This document shows, piece after piece, positions 35,693 to 44,939 of a stretch of 64,000 nucleotides of DNA. The translations under genes were made by a program, and so were the position numbers. The notes below the pieces were generated by a model. That model did not search any database, was not told where the DNA came from, and saw only the letters and a program-made list of their open reading frames with translations. Numbering within the stretch: position 1 is the first letter of the stretch; each line of letters opens with the position of its first letter. Origin of the DNA: Dyadobacter koreensis (GTDB lineage: Bacteria; Bacteroidota; Bacteroidia; Cytophagales; Spirosomataceae); assembly GCF_900108855.1 (NCBI RefSeq), contig NZ_FNXY01000003.1, positions 434,001 through 498,000 of the forward strand. The letters run 5' to 3'.

Positions 35693-38671
35693 ATGACCCG
35701 TTTCAACCGTTCCAACAACCTTACGGGTTGGATTGTTTTCGCAATTGCATTTCTGACATACGCCCTCACCGTTGAACGAACGGCCAGCTTTTGGGATTGC
35801 GGCGAATTTATTGCCTGCGCATTTAAATTACAGGTACCCCACCCTCCGGGAGCTCCGTTTTTTCTTTTAATCGGAAGATTATTTTCGATGTTTGCCTTCG
35901 GCGATCTCACAAACGTTGCCTATTGGGTCAATATGGTTTCGGTTTTGAGCAGTGCATTTACCATTCTTTTTCTTTTCTGGACCATCACTTTATTATCCCG
36001 CAAACTGATCGGCAAAAATGACGAGGAACTGACACAAGGCGATATAATCCTTTTAATGGGTTCCGGAGTTGTCGGTGCTTTGGCATATACCTGGTCTGAT
36101 TCATTCTGGTTTTCTGCTGTTGAAGCGGAAGTTTATGGGATGTCGTCATTCTTTACAGCGATTGTAATCTGGGCTGTTTTCAAATGGGAACGTATCGAAG
36201 ACCCTGCTGCTGAAAACCGCTGGTTGATTTTCACAGCATATCTTGTAGGTTTATCAATTGGCGTCCATTTGCTTAACCTTGTTACGATACCTGCTCTTGC
36301 GCTTGTTTATTATTTCAAAAAATACCCGAAACCAACAGTCTCAGGTGGTATCGTTGCCTTTGTCGGCGGTCTGGTGATACTGGCAATTATCAATTCAGGC
36401 ATTATTCCTGGTCTGCCCAGCATGGCCGGAAAATTTGAGATATTTTTTGTCAATACGCTGGGACTTCCATTCAAATCCGGTGTAATATTCTTTATCATTC
36501 TTTTCCTTGGTTCATTAATCTGGGGAATTATTTATTCTCAGAAAAAAGCAAAAGTACTTCTGAACACAGGGCTTCTTTCGCTTGCATTTATTTTGGTTGG
36601 TTACGCATGTTATCTGATGGTTCTGGTACGCGCTGAATACAATCCGCCAATCAATGAAAATAATCCAAACGACGTACTTAGTTTCGTATCTTATCTGAAA
36701 AGAGAACAGTACGGAAGCCGTCCGTTATTGTTTGGCCCTTCATTCGTTTCCCGCCCGATCAACCAAAAGCGTGGAGCGCCGATGTACCGTAAACAGGATG
36801 GAAAATATACGATTTATGATTACCGTCCCGAGTACGAATACGAACCGGGAAGCAGTATGCTTTTACCTCGTATGTATAGCACACAGGGAGGCCATCCGCA
36901 ACTTTATCAACAAATGACAGGCTTAGCCGAAGGTCAGAAGCCGACGATGGGCAATAACCTGCAATTTATGTTCTCCTACCAGATCGGGCATATGTACTGG
37001 CGTTATTTCCTTTGGAACTTTGTAGGCCGCGAAAGCGATGAGGAAGGTGCCGGAAATCTGCTTCCGTGGGATGCATTTAAGAAATTCCCGTCAATCATTG
37101 AAAACAATAAAGCGCATGATAACTTCTTCATGCTGCCTTTCATACTGGGACTTTTCGGAATCGTTGTCATGTATTTCCGTCGCCAACGAGATCTTCTGGT
37201 TCTTGGGTTATTGTTTTTCCTTACCGGAGTTGCCCTGGTAATATACCTCAACTCACCGCCAACAGAACCTCGTGAACGTGATTATATTTATGTTGGATCG
37301 TTTTACATTTTCTGTATGTGGATCGGATTCGGCGTGATTGCTCTGGCGGATGGATTGAATAAATTTGTAAAAAGCGCAACGACACGTGCAGGCGTTGCAA
37401 CGGGTCTAAGCTTAATCGTTCCTGTTATCATGGGGGCGAAAGGTTGGGATAATCACAACAGAAATCACCGTTACCACTCTGTTGATTTTGCAAAAAACCT
37501 ACTTAATTCCTGCGCTCCGAACGCCATTCTTTTCACAGGTGGAGATAATGATACATTCCCACTCTGGTATGTTCAGGAAGTGGAAGGTTTTAGAACTGAT
37601 GTGCGTGTATGTAACCTCAGTCTTTTAGGTACCGACTGGTACATCGATCAGATGAAACGTAAGACTTATCTATCCGAAGCACTTCCAATTTCGCTTGATA
37701 AAAATAATTATGCGTTTGGTAAAAATGATATCGTTCCTTTTTATGAAATTCCTAGTGTAAAAGATGGAATTAATTTAAAGGAATATATGGGACTTGTCAA
37801 GCAGGAAAACAAAGCGATCCAGGTTCCGTTGACAAGCGGAGATATGACCTCGATACTTCCTTCGTCTGTTTTGTTCCTACCGGTAGACACAGAAGCAATT
37901 AAAAAAATGAACATCATCAAGAGTGATCTTCTTCCTTATCTGAGCGATTCGATCAGCTGGACGGTTGGCAAAGGGGATCTTTACAAATCTGATCTGATGA
38001 TGCTGGATATGATCGCGACAAATGATTGGAAACGTCCGATCTATTTCTCGTCAACATTGGGAGGTTCAAGTTATCTTAACCTGAAAGAATATATGCAGCT
38101 TGAAGGTTATGCCTATCGTCTGCTCCCTGTGAAAGTGCCCGGTGCGACAGATGGATATGTAAACTCAACGGTTATGTATGATAACCTGATGAACAAAATG
38201 TTCTGGAGAGATCTTGATAACCCGAATACATATTACGACAATACATATCTTGGTTCTCCAATTTTCACTGCACGTATCGCTTTCCTTCGTTTAACCGGTC
38301 AGCTGATTGCAGATGGGAAAGTTGAAGAAGCGAAGAAAGCGATGAATAAGGCGCTGTCGGTAATGCCTGACAAGAGCATACCGTACGACCAAATTTCTTC
38401 TAATTTCATAGGAACATTATTCGATTTGGGTGAGACTAAAAAAGCGCTTGAAATTGCTGAAACGATGGCTTCACGTTCAGATGAAAACCTGACGTGGTCG
38501 AAAGAGAATCCGACAACGAAACGTCGCGATAGTCAGGTTGATCTCTATATTTTGCAGACGATCGTTCATGAATGCCGTGAAGCGAAACAGGAAGTTGCGG
38601 CAAAGAAATATGAAGCAATTTTCCAGAAACATCTCGCCGCTTTCAATATGTACGGAGGCAGCGGACAATGA
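35693..38671 (+). CDS. DUF2723 (GT117) membrane glycosyltransferase, O-mannosyltransferase-like
   Basis: 992 residues. The N-terminus carries the family acidic motif in SFWDCGEFIACAFKLQVPHP, just after the first membrane helix. About ten hydrophobic segments fill residues 10-320 and 475-590 (LGLLFFLTGVALVIYLN and others). Human TMEM260, a DUF2723 homologue, is an O-mannosyltransferase, which supports a similar use of lipid-linked sugar here. The later soluble half has NAILFTGGDNDTFPLWYVQEV and helical repeats near the end (VEEAKKAMNKALSVM), a small TPR-like region. Acceptor proteins in Bacteroidota are unknown. It is a single-gene unit with its own promoter and terminator. Confidence 0.92.
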   Translation: MTRFNRSNNLTGWIVFAIAFLTYALTVERTASFWDCGEFIACAFKLQVPHPPGAPFFLLIGRLFSMFAFGDLTNVAYWVNMVSVLSSAFTILFLFWTITLLSRKLIGKNDEELTQGDIILLMGSGVVGALAYTWSDSFWFSAVEAEVYGMSSFFTAIVIWAVFKWERIEDPAAENRWLIFTAYLVGLSIGVHLLNLVTIPALALVYYFKKYPKPTVSGGIVAFVGGLVILAIINSGIIPGLPSMAGKFEIFFVNTLGLPFKSGVIFFIILFLGSLIWGIIYSQKKAKVLLNTGLLSLAFILVGYACYLMVLVRAEYNPPINENNPNDVLSFVSYLKREQYGSRPLLFGPSFVSRPINQKRGAPMYRKQDGKYTIYDYRPEYEYEPGSSMLLPRMYSTQGGHPQLYQQMTGLAEGQKPTMGNNLQFMFSYQIGHMYWRYFLWNFVGRESDEEGAGNLLPWDAFKKFPSIIENNKAHDNFFMLPFILGLFGIVVMYFRRQRDLLVLGLLFFLTGVALVIYLNSPPTEPRERDYIYVGSFYIFCMWIGFGVIALADGLNKFVKSATTRAGVATGLSLIVPVIMGAKGWDNHNRNHRYHSVDFAKNLLNSCAPNAILFTGGDNDTFPLWYVQEVEGFRTDVRVCNLSLLGTDWYIDQMKRKTYLSEALPISLDKNNYAFGKNDIVPFYEIPSVKDGINLKEYMGLVKQENKAIQVPLTSGDMTSILPSSVLFLPVDTEAIKKMNIIKSDLLPYLSDSISWTVGKGDLYKSDLMMLDMIATNDWKRPIYFSSTLGGSSYLNLKEYMQLEGYAYRLLPVKVPGATDGYVNSTVMYDNLMNKMFWRDLDNPNTYYDNTYLGSPIFTARIAFLRLTGQLIADGKVEEAKKAMNKALSVMPDKSIPYDQISSNFIGTLFDLGETKKALEIAETMASRSDENLTWSKENPTTKRRDSQVDLYILQTIVHECREAKQEVAAKKYEAIFQKHLAAFNMYGGSGQ

Positions 38672-38687
38672 GATAATCATCTTTAAA

Positions 38688-38724
38688 TAACAAAAGAGGG
38701 CCGTTTATCGGCCCTCTTTTGTTA
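38688..38724 (+). terminator. 16-bp terminator of the DUF2723 gene
   Basis: A perfect 16-bp inverted repeat (38688-38703 with 38709-38724) with loop TTTAT. The right arm carries the T run and lies 37 nt after the stop. Confidence 0.85.
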
Positions 38725-38834
38725 TAATCGTAAGTTTTTATATTTTTTGTCTGCAAAAATTACTAATTTTAAGTTCAACGGTATGAGAATCAGTAATCGG
38801 TATTTCTGGAAAAGCTTAATTTTCATACCGACCT

Positions 38835-39428
38835 ATGCACAAAATATTCTCTTTGCTCTGTAACTACAACATTATCAGTGAGCGAACGTATGAAGCTGTT
38901 CTCTCAAAACTCATCACATCTGAACATTCTGACAAAACAATTTTGATTTCTCCTGACAAGCCACAGGAAATGGTGTATTTCATTGGTGAAGGAATTACCC
39001 GAAACTATTACAGTCGTATCGGGCAGGAATGGACTAATGGTTTTGATACTGTCGGCGATTGTATCATGACTTCTTCTAACTTCATTTACGATCAGCCTTC
39101 GATCGATTATGTAGAAACCTGTACAAATGTCGTTTTGTATAGTATTTCAAAGAAGAACTTCAGATCACTTATTCTACATTATCCTGATATGGAAAAGGTA
39201 TATCAGGAGATTATGGAAAGAAGGCTTATCCGACTTGAAAAACGTATGCAGGCGCTCTACATGCTGACTGAAGAGGAATTGTACCAAAAGTTTGAACGAG
39301 AATACAGAGATGTTCAAACTTTCATTCCGGATCAGCATATAGCCAGTTATTTGCGAATGAATTTGGCGACCTTTCTGAGAGTGAGAAAAAAAGTAGAATC
39401 TGAAAAACGCTTGAAAGTAATGATGTGA
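38835..39428 (+). CDS. Crp/Fnr family transcriptional regulator
   Basis: 197 residues. A cyclic-nucleotide-like beta-roll (residues 20-115: KTILISPDKPQEMVYFIGEGITRNYY ... FDTVGDCIMTSSNF) is joined to a C-terminal helical DNA-binding domain with DQHIASYLRMNLATFLRVRKKV. The recognition helix is degenerate compared with Crp (ATFLRVRKK). No iron-sulfur cysteines are present, so it is not an O2-sensing Fnr. The ligand is unknown. It is monocistronic after the DUF2723 terminator. Confidence 0.88.
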   Translation: MHKIFSLLCNYNIISERTYEAVLSKLITSEHSDKTILISPDKPQEMVYFIGEGITRNYYSRIGQEWTNGFDTVGDCIMTSSNFIYDQPSIDYVETCTNVVLYSISKKNFRSLILHYPDMEKVYQEIMERRLIRLEKRMQALYMLTEEELYQKFEREYRDVQTFIPDQHIASYLRMNLATFLRVRKKVESEKRLKVMM

Positions 39429-39579
39429 GCACACCAAAAAGTTTTGTATAAATAAAAAAATATTTAATAAAACTTTGACCTGAAAGGTTAAGCTAATTAA
39501 GATATAGAAGAAATTCTAGTTTACAATTTTGATACTTGTTGCTAGCTTTGAGTCTGATTGAAATCTTACTTCCAAAGTT

Positions 39580-40014
39580 ATGATAGGCCTTAAACAGAAA
39601 GCTAACTATTTATCTAATCTTTATTATTATTCCATATCAATTACATTTTTGTCACTTATGCTGCTCTCATGCAGCGAATCTGAATCAGCAAGTTCTAACA
39701 TCCAGTATTTGGTTATCAACAAATCAACTGATAAAATAAATCGCTTAACTGTTTTTATTGAAAATGGGGATATTTTGACAAGCAAAGCTATTGATTCTGT
39801 CTTTCTTACTAATATCCCTGAAAATCTGGCTGTTAGATTAACATATGATATAAACAAGAATCCCGCCGCCAACGGTATTTACCGATTAGTTGCCCTTGGC
39901 TCGCGAAAGAAATGGATTACTACATTCGGAAAATTCAGTGGTAAAAATGATGAAGACCCCGATCACATCTATAATCTCGAAATAAGGGAGGATTCGGTTC
40001 TGGTCATTCCATAA
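39580..40014 (+). CDS. Putative lipoprotein of unknown function
   Basis: 144 residues. A signal sequence with lipobox LMLLSC (about residues 26-31) follows a long basic start; an internal Met would give a shorter signal. The mature part has mixed strands (IQYLVINKSTDKINRLTVFIEN ... RLVALGSRKKWITTFGKFSG). No family is recognised. Its last residues (VIP plus stop) are encoded inside the arm of a 25-bp inverted repeat shared with the convergent endonuclease gene. Confidence 0.7.
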   Translation: MIGLKQKANYLSNLYYYSISITFLSLMLLSCSESESASSNIQYLVINKSTDKINRLTVFIENGDILTSKAIDSVFLTNIPENLAVRLTYDINKNPAANGIYRLVALGSRKKWITTFGKFSGKNDEDPDHIYNLEIREDSVLVIP

Positions 40015-40055
40015 AAAAAGAGAAGCTGACGCTTCTCTTTTTTTATGGAATGACC
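40002..40055. terminator. 25-bp perfect hairpin joining two convergent genes (bidirectional terminator)
   Basis: The arms 40002-40026 and 40031-40055 are perfect complements with a 4-nt loop. The poly-A/poly-T centre of each arm gives U runs on both strands. The repeat overlaps the last codons of the plus-strand lipoprotein and the first base of the minus-strand stop codon. Confidence 0.9.
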
Positions 40056-41248
40056 TACTCTAATATCACTTTAACCCAGACCAGCCGGTGATCAGAACTT
40101 GACTCTCTTTTCTCAACCAGTTCAGCCATCGGCTCCCCTTTTGCCGGCCAGAAAACACCGCTGGACGTTACCTTAAAACCTTTACGTGACGGCAGCACAT
40201 AATCCGCTCTCATGCGCCAGAATGCAGTATGATTTTTTCCAAACGGATTATTGGGTGAATGCGCTGCTCCACCTTTACTCTCAGGAGCAGTATCGCTATT
40301 GACTTTTGGGCTTGCCAAAAGTGACTTGATTCCCTCAGCTACAGCATTTCCTTCCACAGGCGACGCGTTCTGATCTCCAAGAATTACAAAAGAAGAATTG
40401 TTAGGCAACCCACCTTTTTTACCTTTGTCGTCATAAATATATTCGTTTCCAGAATCGCTGATGTAATCTTTCCAGAATCGAATTTCATCGTGATTTCTCT
40501 TGCCGTTGCGATCTTCTGCCCCATCGAAAGAAGGCGGTGTTGGATGACTGGCCAGGAAATGAATTGTTTTATCGCCCACCTTGACCGGAACGTCCCAATG
40601 TGATTTTGAAGACAATGGAAATTCAGCCCAGGCTTGCTGCGTATACCAGTCTGTGCCGTCAGCCTTAAGCGTTTTCAACGCACCCGGCATGTCTTTCCAT
40701 TTGAAATTCTGGAATGTACGCACACTAGCCAAATCAATCGGATACCTGGAAATTAACACCATTGCATATTGTCCGGGATATAAACCAAAACCCCAGGCAT
40801 CAGCGCCGGTTTTGCTTGCCACGCCGTCGTTATCGAGATCATAAGGACTAGGCTGACCTGTATTTACAGTTCCATAATAATAATACGGATATTCGATTCC
40901 TTTGGCGCCGTCCTGCCCTTTTTCCAGATATCCTTTGATAAATTGCACAACACCGTCTTTCGGATTTTTGATATAATCAAATTCGTTTAGCAAGATCACA
41001 TCCGGCCTGACAGTCTGAATAATCTTGGCAATATTTTTAATTTGTGCATTATTTCCGGATGCCAGCTCATCAATTAAAACTTTTTCAGAAATTCCAGCCG
41101 TACCCTTTTTTACATAATTTTCGGCTTCCATACTAACATTGTACGTCGCAAAGGTTAATTCGGTCGGTTTCTTCTGTGCTTCGGTCTGCATTGCTGGACA
41201 AAGCATTGCAAAACTAATCGCAGCTGCTTTTATTATATTGTGAGTCAT
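40055..41248 (-). CDS. Secreted endonuclease/exonuclease/phosphatase family protein
   Basis: 397 residues with a signal peptide (MTHNIIKAAAISFAMLCPAMQTEAQ). The fold is shown by FATYNVSMEAENYV near the start, VILLNEFDYI (metal-binding Glu), the region LASHPTPPSFDGAEDRNGKRNHDEIRFW, then ILGDQNASPVEGNAV and the C-terminal SSDHRLVWVKVIL with the catalytic Asp-His pair. It could be a DNase, sphingomyelinase-like or inositol-phosphatase-like enzyme; the substrate is not known. It has its own -7 box and ends in the shared hairpin. Confidence 0.9.
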   Translation of the reverse strand: MTHNIIKAAAISFAMLCPAMQTEAQKKPTELTFATYNVSMEAENYVKKGTAGISEKVLIDELASGNNAQIKNIAKIIQTVRPDVILLNEFDYIKNPKDGVVQFIKGYLEKGQDGAKGIEYPYYYYGTVNTGQPSPYDLDNDGVASKTGADAWGFGLYPGQYAMVLISRYPIDLASVRTFQNFKWKDMPGALKTLKADGTDWYTQQAWAEFPLSSKSHWDVPVKVGDKTIHFLASHPTPPSFDGAEDRNGKRNHDEIRFWKDYISDSGNEYIYDDKGKKGGLPNNSSFVILGDQNASPVEGNAVAEGIKSLLASPKVNSDTAPESKGGAAHSPNNPFGKNHTAFWRMRADYVLPSRKGFKVTSSGVFWPAKGEPMAELVEKRESSSDHRLVWVKVILE

Positions 41249-41270
41249 ATTTTTAATTTAAATCTGGAAA

Positions 41271-41278
41271 CAAAGGTA
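41271..41278 (-). promoter_or_regulatory. Candidate Bacteroidota -7 box for the endonuclease-fold gene
   Basis: Minus strand reads TACCTTTG, an exact TAnnTTTG match, 22 nt before the ATG at 41248. No -33 TTG is seen. Confidence 0.45.
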
Positions 41279-41331
41279 AATCCGTAAAGCGACTAACGTG
41301 CCTTTTTGACGTTACATTTATATTAAAAATA

Positions 41332-41364
41332 AACGAGCCGGAATCATTGCTGAGCCGGCCCGTT
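41332..41364 (-). terminator. Probable terminator of dnaJ
   Basis: AACGAGCCGG (41332-41341) pairs with CCGGCCCGTT (41355-41364) with one mismatch. The minus-strand exit is T-rich. It lies 24 nt after the dnaJ stop. Confidence 0.7.
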
Positions 41365-41387
41365 ACTATATCTGTAATTCAAAAAGA

Positions 41388-42557
41388 TCAATGAAAGAAA
41401 TCTTTCATTTTATCGAAAAATCCCTTTTCATTCTTTCCAGGTTTTGGCTGGAAATTTGGAGAATTGCGAAGTGATTCAAGTGTTTCGCGCTCATCCGAAG
41501 AAAGCTGCTGAGGAGTCCAGACACTGATATGAACCAGCTGGTCACCTTTTCCATATCCATTCAAATCCTTGATACCTTTTCCTTTCAGACGGAGAATTTT
41601 TCCTGCCTGCGTACCCGGATCAATCGTTATTCTTGCCTTTCCATCAATTGTTGGAATTTCCGTAGATGTTCCCAGCGCTGCGTCGATGAAGCTCATGTGC
41701 ATGTCAAAAACAACATTATTTCCATCACGTTTCAGATTTGGATCTTCTTCTTCTTCGATCACGATCAAAAGATCTCCGGCAACGCCGCCTCTTGAAGGTA
41801 CATTTCCCTTGCCTGACATGGAAAGCTGCATACCTTCTGCAACACCGCCAGGAATATTCAACGTAATCAGATCGTCCTGTAACAAGCGTCCTTCTCCGGC
41901 GCAAGCATCACAACGTTCGCTGATTATTTTGCCATCACCGTTACAAGTCGGGCAAGTTGTAGTAGAAACCATCTGGCCCAACATTGTGCTTACCACCTTA
42001 CGTACCTGACCGGTTCCGTTACATCCTGTACAGGTTGTTAGTGCCGTGCCATTTTTTGCGCCGTTTCCTCCGCAGGTATTACAGCTGACATGACGTTTAA
42101 CTTTTATTTTTTTCTCAACACCGTTAGCTACTTCTTCAAGATTAAGTTTCAGCTTAATTCTTAAATCAGAACCACGACGCACTCTTCGGCCGCCGCCTCC
42201 GCCACCTCTTCCAAAAATATCTCCGAAAGGACTTTCGCCGCCACCGAAAATATCACCGAACTGTGAGAAAATGTCGTCCATTGAAAAACCACCGCCGAAT
42301 CCACCGGCACCAGCTCCTCCACCTGCACCACCCACACCTGCGTGCCCAAACTGATCATAACGCTGACGTTTGCTTTCGTCGCTCAGGATACTGTAAGCTT
42401 CCGCAGCTTCCTTAAATTTATCTTCCGCTGTCGGATCGTCAGGGTTTTTGTCAGGGTGAAACTTAATCGCCAGTTTGCGGTAAGCCTTCTTGATATCGTC
42501 AGCAGAAGCGCCACGATCCACGCCAAGAATCTCGTAAAAATCTCTTTTCTTTGCCAT
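41388..42557 (-). CDS. dnaJ: Molecular chaperone DnaJ
   Basis: 389 residues. A J domain ([31 protein letters not shown] with the HPD triad) is followed by a Gly/Phe region and four CxxCxGxG zinc motifs ([36 protein letters not shown]), then the C-terminal substrate-binding domain ([32 protein letters not shown]). It is the Hsp40 partner of DnaK. It lies 99 nt after grpE on the same strand; dnaK is not in the window. The G/F region carries long glycine runs, a normal feature. Confidence 0.97.
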   Translation of the reverse strand: MAKKRDFYEILGVDRGASADDIKKAYRKLAIKFHPDKNPDDPTAEDKFKEAAEAYSILSDESKRQRYDQFGHAGVGGAGGGAGAGGFGGGFSMDDIFSQFGDIFGGGESPFGDIFGRGGGGGGRRVRRGSDLRIKLKLNLEEVANGVEKKIKVKRHVSCNTCGGNGAKNGTALTTCTGCNGTGQVRKVVSTMLGQMVSTTTCPTCNGDGKIISERCDACAGEGRLLQDDLITLNIPGGVAEGMQLSMSGKGNVPSRGGVAGDLLIVIEEEEDPNLKRDGNNVVFDMHMSFIDAALGTSTEIPTIDGKARITIDPGTQAGKILRLKGKGIKDLNGYGKGDQLVHISVWTPQQLSSDERETLESLRNSPNFQPKPGKNEKGFFDKMKDFFH

Positions 42558-42656
42558 TTTAATATTTCAATGTGTAATGCATGCAGTCTTTACCGCAGTA
42601 AAAATTCAATAATGGATGTCCGTTACAGCATACATTACCATTATTAGATGATATGA

Positions 42657-43274
42657 TTACGCGCCTACAATTACTTTGGCGTAACGAATCACTTTTTCAT
42701 TCAAAAAATATCCTTTTTCAATTTCGTCGATAACCTTGCCTTTAAGGTCTTCCGTAGGGGCCGGAAACTGGGCAATGGATTCGTGTAGTTCTGCATCAAA
42801 AACTTCACCTTTTGATTGCATCGGTTTCAAGCCTTTCGATTCCAGTGTTTTGTATAATTTCGTATAGATCAAATCAACACCTTCTTTCAAAGCCTCAATT
42901 TCAGTTGAAGAATCAAATGAAACTTTTGCGCGCTCAAAATCATCGACGATTGGCAACACAGCCTTAATAACATCAGCGCTTGCACCCGAAATCATTTCAA
43001 GCTTTTCCTTGGCAGTGCGTCTGCGGAAATTTTCAAAATCAGCATACAGACGAAGATATTTATCTTTCAGTTCTGCAACTTCTGTTTTATGAGCTTCTGC
43101 CGGATCAACTTCTTCAATCTCTCCGATTACTTCACCGGCATTGTCCATTGGGAGGCCATTTTCTGCAACTTTTTTTTCTTCGTTTTCCACATTGTCAGTA
43201 TTTACTGAATTGGCATCCTCATTTATTTGGTTTTCCATGTCCTTTTCTATGTTGTCTTCTGTATTTTTCGGCAT
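42657..43274 (-). CDS. grpE: Nucleotide exchange factor GrpE
   Basis: 205 residues. The acidic N-terminus (DNIEKDMENQINEDANSV and so on) leads into a long coiled coil. The core shows ELKDKYLRLYADFENFRRRTAKE, ADVIKAVLPIVDDFERAKV and the C-terminal FDAELHESIAQFPAPTED and IEKGYFLNEKVIRYAKVIV. It releases ADP from DnaK. It is the first gene of the grpE-dnaJ pair. No TAnnTTTG box is seen before it; a small palindrome lies about 17 nt upstream. Confidence 0.97.
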   Translation of the reverse strand: MPKNTEDNIEKDMENQINEDANSVNTDNVENEEKKVAENGLPMDNAGEVIGEIEEVDPAEAHKTEVAELKDKYLRLYADFENFRRRTAKEKLEMISGASADVIKAVLPIVDDFERAKVSFDSSTEIEALKEGVDLIYTKLYKTLESKGLKPMQSKGEVFDAELHESIAQFPAPTEDLKGKVIDEIEKGYFLNEKVIRYAKVIVGA

Positions 43275-43373
43275 AGTTTTCCTGCACTTGCATGAATTTT
43301 CATGTACCGCAGTATACTAAATTACTTTGCCAGCCCAAAAAAACTGACAAGATGACATTCCGACTGCATTTCG

Positions 43374-43381
43374 TAACTTTG
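43374..43381 (+). promoter_or_regulatory. Candidate -7 box giving a leaderless queG transcript
   Basis: TAACTTTG matches TAnnTTTG exactly. It ends only 4 nt before the queG ATG at 43386, so transcription would begin at or near the start codon. Confidence 0.45.
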
Positions 43382-43385
43382 CAGA

Positions 43386-44333
43386 ATGACAACAGAAGAT
43401 CTTGTACGCGCGGAAAGAAGCCAGTTTATTAAATCGAAAGCAGCCGAAATTGGTTTCGATTTTTGCGGGATTTCCAAAGCTGAATTTCTGGAAGAAGAGG
43501 CACCGAGGCTTGAAAACTGGCTGAACCGGAATAATCATGGCGCAATGTCTTATATGGCCAACCATTTCGATAAACGTCTCGATCCTAGAAAACTTGTCGA
43601 AGGTGCCGAGTGTGTTATTTCTGTTTTATTAAATTATTATCCCTCCGAAAGACTTCCGGAGGGAGCGGATGATCTTAAACTTTCCAAATATGCTTATGGA
43701 AAAGATTATCATTTTGTGCTGAAAGAAAAACTTCAACTTCTGCTGGAAGCAATTCAGGAAGAAATTGGCGAGGTAAATGGTCGAATTTTTGTCGACTCTG
43801 CGCCGGTTATGGATAAAGTATGGGCAGCAAAGAGCGGCCTGGGCTGGGTTGGCCGTCATTCCAATTTACTCAATCGCGATATGGGCAGTTTTTTCTTTAT
43901 CGGTGAAATTATCTGTGATCTGAAACTTGCTTACGATGGTGCTATAAAAGATTATTGCGGAACCTGCACACGCTGTATTGACGCCTGCCCAACCGACGCT
44001 ATTACTGAACCCTATGTAGTGGACGGCAGCAAATGCATCAGTTATTATACCATAGAATTAAAGGACGCCATTCCCGAAGACGTTAAGGGAAAATTTAATA
44101 ACTGGATTTTCGGCTGCGATATTTGCCAGGATGTCTGCCCTTGGAACCGTTTTTCCCAGCCTACAAAAATTCCGGAGTTCTCTCTGTCTCAGGAATTAGG
44201 AGCTTTCAAAAAAAATGACTGGGAGGAAATCACAGAAGAAATTTTTCGTGAACTATTCAGGCGCTCGCCGCTCAAGCGAACGAAGTATGACGGATTAAAA
44301 AGAAATATTGACTTTCTTAAACCGTTACAATAA
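43386..44333 (+). CDS. queG: Epoxyqueuosine reductase QueG
   Basis: 315 residues. The last enzyme of queuosine biosynthesis, which reduces epoxyqueuosine in tRNA using cobalamin and two 4Fe-4S clusters. Landmarks: FDFCGISKA near the start, [33 protein letters not shown] (Asp of the active site near 137), first cluster [12 protein letters not shown] (Cys191, 194, 197, 201), and second cluster CISYYTIE plus [12 protein letters not shown] (Cys217, 244, 247, 251). The length lies within the usual 310-380. It is divergent from grpE; its -7 box suggests no 5' leader. Confidence 0.96.
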   Translation: MTTEDLVRAERSQFIKSKAAEIGFDFCGISKAEFLEEEAPRLENWLNRNNHGAMSYMANHFDKRLDPRKLVEGAECVISVLLNYYPSERLPEGADDLKLSKYAYGKDYHFVLKEKLQLLLEAIQEEIGEVNGRIFVDSAPVMDKVWAAKSGLGWVGRHSNLLNRDMGSFFFIGEIICDLKLAYDGAIKDYCGTCTRCIDACPTDAITEPYVVDGSKCISYYTIELKDAIPEDVKGKFNNWIFGCDICQDVCPWNRFSQPTKIPEFSLSQELGAFKKNDWEEITEEIFRELFRRSPLKRTKYDGLKRNIDFLKPLQ

Positions 44334-44407
44334 GAAGACCCCTGATACATCAACCGATTATCAGTGGCTTCATATTCCTGTTTGATGACTGAATAAAACA
44401 CTCTGAT

Positions 44408-44821
44408 ATGAGAAAACAATCCGTCAATCTTTGGGCAGTGTTGGTTTGTGTGGTAATTGGACAAATCATTCCTGCCTTATGGTATTATATTTTTTCTGAG
44501 GAATGGACTGCATTAAATGGTCTGGGCAAGCAACCAATGCCATCCGCAATGAGTCCGGTTCCTTATTTGTCCAGCATTGTCTCTACGTCCTTCATGGCTT
44601 ACACAATGGCCTGGGTATTCACAAAGATTCCAATCAAATCAGGATATATCGGTTTTCTGATCGGTCTGCTTTTCGGGACTGTTTTTGTTTTATTCGAAAC
44701 TGTAGTTAAAGACATGTTTTCTATGCGACCGCTCGAGCTCTCACTGATCGACGGTGGCGTAAGTGTGGTGGTTTACAGTATAACGGGCTTTATCTTAGGC
44801 GTCTGGCGTAAATATGAATAA
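44408..44821 (+). CDS. DUF1761-like membrane protein
   Basis: 137 residues with four membrane helices. NLWAVLVCVVIGQIIPALWYYIFSEEWTALNG at the start resembles the DUF1761 pattern with a W-x-A start and LWY-F-W, then SFMAYTMAWVFTKIPIKSG, GFLIGLLFGTVFVLFETVV and GGVSVVVYSITGFILGVWR. The family has no known function. It follows queG by about 75 nt and may have its own promoter. Assignment to DUF1761 is by pattern recognition only. Confidence 0.7.
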   Translation: MRKQSVNLWAVLVCVVIGQIIPALWYYIFSEEWTALNGLGKQPMPSAMSPVPYLSSIVSTSFMAYTMAWVFTKIPIKSGYIGFLIGLLFGTVFVLFETVVKDMFSMRPLELSLIDGGVSVVVYSITGFILGVWRKYE

Positions 44822-44893
44822 ATTTCATGACGAGTATCATACAGTCCTGGCATCATTCTTTACGATTTCATAATACGTTATAAGAACTATTCT

Positions 44894-44919
44894 GGTATAT
44901 TAGACTTAACTAATATACC
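44894..44919. promoter_or_regulatory. Palindromic operator candidate upstream of the universal stress gene
   Basis: GGTATATTAG (44894-44903) and CTAATATACC (44910-44919) are a perfect 10-bp inverted repeat with 6 nt between arms. The right arm ends 21 nt before the ATG at 44940. There is no following T run, so a DNA-binding site fits better than a terminator. Confidence 0.5.
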
Positions 44920-44939
44920 CCCTACGAAATCTGATTATT

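Noticed and set aside
42160-42340. Glycine-rich low-complexity stretch in dnaJ
   Set aside because: It is the ordinary G/F region of DnaJ.
43291-43304. CATGAA-tt-TTCATG palindrome upstream of grpE
   Set aside because: Arms of only 6 bp, and no CIRCE-like sequence. Too short to call an operator.
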